DNA from: Prevotella sp.
GTDB taxonomy: Bacteria; Bacteroidota; Bacteroidia; Bacteroidales; Bacteroidaceae
Assembly (NCBI GenBank): GCA_017445845.1
Contig: JAFSRY010000035.1
Coordinates: 1 to 62,763 of the forward strand
Length of the DNA: 62,763 nt
Direction of reading: 5' to 3'
A program made the position numbers and the translations under genes. A model generated the notes under the pieces. It was not told the origin of the DNA. It saw nothing but the letters and a program-made list of their open reading frames with translations, and made no database searches. Position 1 is the first letter of the stretch; each line of letters starts with the position of its first letter. Positions 62,001-62,763 of the stretch are shown here, in pieces.

Positions 62001-62763
62001 CTGGCAATAAGGATATCCTCCGTGAGAATTACGCATCGATGGAACGCTACATGAATTTCCTCTCCACCCAGCAATTCGACGGCTATAAATACAATGGCGG
62101 CGGACTCACTTGGGGCGACTGGCTCTCGTTTGTCTCCACCGATACACGCTATATCGCCGTAGCCTATTATGCCTATGTGGCGCAACTCATGGCAACCATG
62201 TCGCATGCCCTCAGTGAGAACGACAACGATGCCTATGCCCGCAAGGCCACACAGTATGAGACCCTTTTCAATAATATTAAGGAAGAATTCCGCGGCCGCT
62301 ATATCACGCCCTCAGTAAAGCAGACCACCCAGACTGCCTACCTCATGGCCCTCGACTTCAACCTGCTCAGTGGCGACGATGAGATAGAGAACTTCAAGAC
62401 CCGACTGACTCGCAACATCAAGAACAACGGTTACAAGCTCAATACCGGTTTTGCCGGCACTGCCATTCTCAATACCACGCTCTCTCGTTTCGGACTCAGT
62501 GACTATGCCTACGACCTGCTATTGCAGCGCAACTGTCCGTCGTGGCTTTACAGCGTCGACCAGGGAGCCACCACTATCTGGGAGCGTTGGAATTCGTACA
62601 CCAAGGAGAGCGGTTTCGGCGATCCCGGCATGAACTCCTTCAACCACTATGCCTATGGTGCCGTAGGTGAATGGATGTACCGTTATATGCTCGGTATCCA
62701 GTATGATGTCGAACAGCCTGGCTTTGCCCATATCATCCTGCAGCCGCAGCCCGACCGCCGCGA
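59093..62763 (+). CDS. Alpha-L-rhamnosidase (GH78) with N-terminal laminin-G/ConA-like insert; C-terminus cut off
   Basis: An open frame of 1223 codons from ATG 59093 to the window edge. Signal peptide (MKKRILMSVFCAIVCSISAWA), an Fn3/Ig-like N-domain (about 25-125, YYWHVTVKDNKGNEA), then two tandem concanavalin-like modules at about 140-470 (RARTYINNVLVDE, VIRTYIDDILVDT), a rhamnosidase N-domain at about 515-680 (SALGVYDVFVNGQRVG), a beta-domain, and the (alpha/alpha)6 catalytic domain. GH78 catalytic blocks are present: DCPQRDERLGWAAD (Asp890, Asp895, Glu896) and TTIWERW (Glu1164). It would release alpha-L-rhamnose from plant pectin (RG-I/RG-II) or glycosides. Only the last beta-domain is missing. 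Confidence 0.93.
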   Translation, partial: MKKRILMSVFCAIVCSISAWALSVDNLRVQSLHNPSCIDLQEPQFTWQLQSADRGVLQTAYQLVITSDPDGSDIVFDSGIVESNQSVGVVAKGASLEPATRYYWHVTVKDNKGNEATSSETAFFETGLMQLGWSDAKWIKASNVMPGQETEEITDYTVEGKVQIERTAAGLCFAMQDASNFYFWQLNTEGDYPRLRPHVWNNGNPACLDNVNLKGKVELNNTDEFTLRIEVTGASRARTYINNVLVDERTGNFKFGRVGMREDHGERDSREEIGVYDDIKVTKGDGTELFSEDFSTGNSFTGGNVTNGRLRIVGSTNGHVLVWQKQSEDSHVHYTVDYDMYLVKSAAAIIFAGTSSNTYHMWQINVNDNANPSVRHHTYINGTLTWNDAQFTQFKKADLLGHKHHYQVEVENGVIRTYIDDILVDTFNDNSGTAVKGDIGMRVDNNTGEEGYFDNIVVTEYDEQDHATVTLKEDFEALSSDVFFDAVIEDFDGSRMCHVKSNSGEKKIMQTNTNGMPRFRKTFNVEKKVSSAMLFTSALGVYDVFVNGQRVGHVQPDGTTLYEELKPGWTDYRKRVFYSTHDVTSLMAEGSNALSALVTTGWWAGAVMHGAYGSPTLGFLAKLLITYEDGTQDIIVTDNTWRSSVKGAMKSGDIYDGEIYDARLEEPWTASDYDDSQWNGVAENIEFKGVINAFTGGYVMTLPHLFQQPKTANIYEGNRATGTDYGMANVVSTQEGNGPISLKKGQAVVIDFGQNVVGWVNFKVKGQAGNRLKMRFVEMLNDNGSRSRGNDGPGGTPYLANLRSAKASLYYTLRGDADGESYHPSMTFFGFRYCEITPSDDVEILTIEAQPISSSTEDRGAVETSNDLVNQLFSNIQWGQRGNLLSVPTDCPQRDERLGWAADTQVFSTTGLYNAYMESFYRKWMQDMRDGQNSQGGYPGIAPECWGQPFGQTVWADAGILVPYNLYVMTGNKDILRENYASMERYMNFLSTQQFDGYKYNGGGLTWGDWLSFVSTDTRYIAVAYYAYVAQLMATMSHALSENDNDAYARKATQYETLFNNIKEEFRGRYITPSVKQTTQTAYLMALDFNLLSGDDEIENFKTRLTRNIKNNGYKLNTGFAGTAILNTTLSRFGLSDYAYDLLLQRNCPSWLYSVDQGATTIWERWNSYTKESGFGDPGMNSFNHYAYGAVGEWMYRYMLGIQYDVEQPGFAHIILQPQPDRR

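Overview
This window is a 62.8 kb piece of a Bacteroidales chromosome, most likely Prevotella or a close relative. Three things point there. First, gene order is typical of the group: ileS / DksA-like / lspA / DUF4296; sppA / lpxK / punA / thiL; recJ / recQ; a second EF-G. Second, many genes are preceded by the Bacteroidetes sigma-A promoter (TTTG, about 20 nt, TAnnTTTG), several with an exact 20-nt spacer. Third, there is a TonB-dependent receptor, a sialidase, an alpha-L-rhamnosidase and small sorting-domain-like proteins. Both ends cut through large secreted proteins: a modular carbohydrate-binding-type protein at the left (minus strand, C-terminus missing) and a GH78 rhamnosidase at the right (plus strand, C-terminus missing).

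Layout. 1-3.6 kb: the partial modular secreted protein. 3.8-11.3 kb: minus-strand operon ileS - Zn-less DksA-like - lspA - DUF4296 lipoprotein - C69 dipeptidase, with its own promoter and terminator. 11.9-14.3 kb: TonB-dependent receptor, then tRNA-Phe on the minus strand. 14.7-19.6 kb: sppA - lpxK - punA - thiL. 19.7-24.75 kb: an envelope-type operon (sorting-domain miniprotein, L,D-transpeptidase lipoprotein, ECF sigma factor, membrane partner, Spy-like protein, truA, EamA transporter). 24.8-27.1 kb: mazG - lipoprotein - ribonuclease Z. 27.2-38.2 kb, plus strand: valS; recJ - recQ; pgi - HAD phosphatase - HA-like protein - sialidase. 38.7-43.2 kb: EF-G2 (minus) divergent from hemW - small membrane protein - trmO. 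43.1-49.6 kb, minus strand: FeoB-associated-type peptide, a secreted protein with DnaJ-like Cys motifs, and pyrB - pyrI - CobW GTPase - glyA. 49.7-57.1 kb, plus strand: PBP1A, HAD-IIB phosphatase, SDR, groES-groEL, ilvE. 57.1-62.8 kb: HAD hydrolase (minus) preceded by a leader terminator or small RNA, an AraC regulator (minus), and the divergent GH78 gene.

Most genes are housekeeping: aminoacylation, translation, DNA repair, nucleotide, cofactor and lipid A synthesis, cell wall, chaperonins. The most unusual feature is a family of strictly phased 22-bp repeat arrays in four intergenic regions (11.58-11.75, 30.04-30.19, 38.25-38.57 and 52.04-52.15 kb). Many units follow a 15-nt dyad plus 7-nt spacer layout. 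Arm sequences differ between units, yet in several units symmetry is kept (GATAA/TTATC, GGAA/TTCC, TTCG/CGAA, ATCG/CGAT). At 38.2 kb two sequence classes run on in the same 22-nt register for exactly 15 units. At 52 kb the array forms the core of a nearly perfect 167-nt inverted repeat. I do not recognise this element. No CRISPR array, insertion sequence, prophage or transposase gene was seen.
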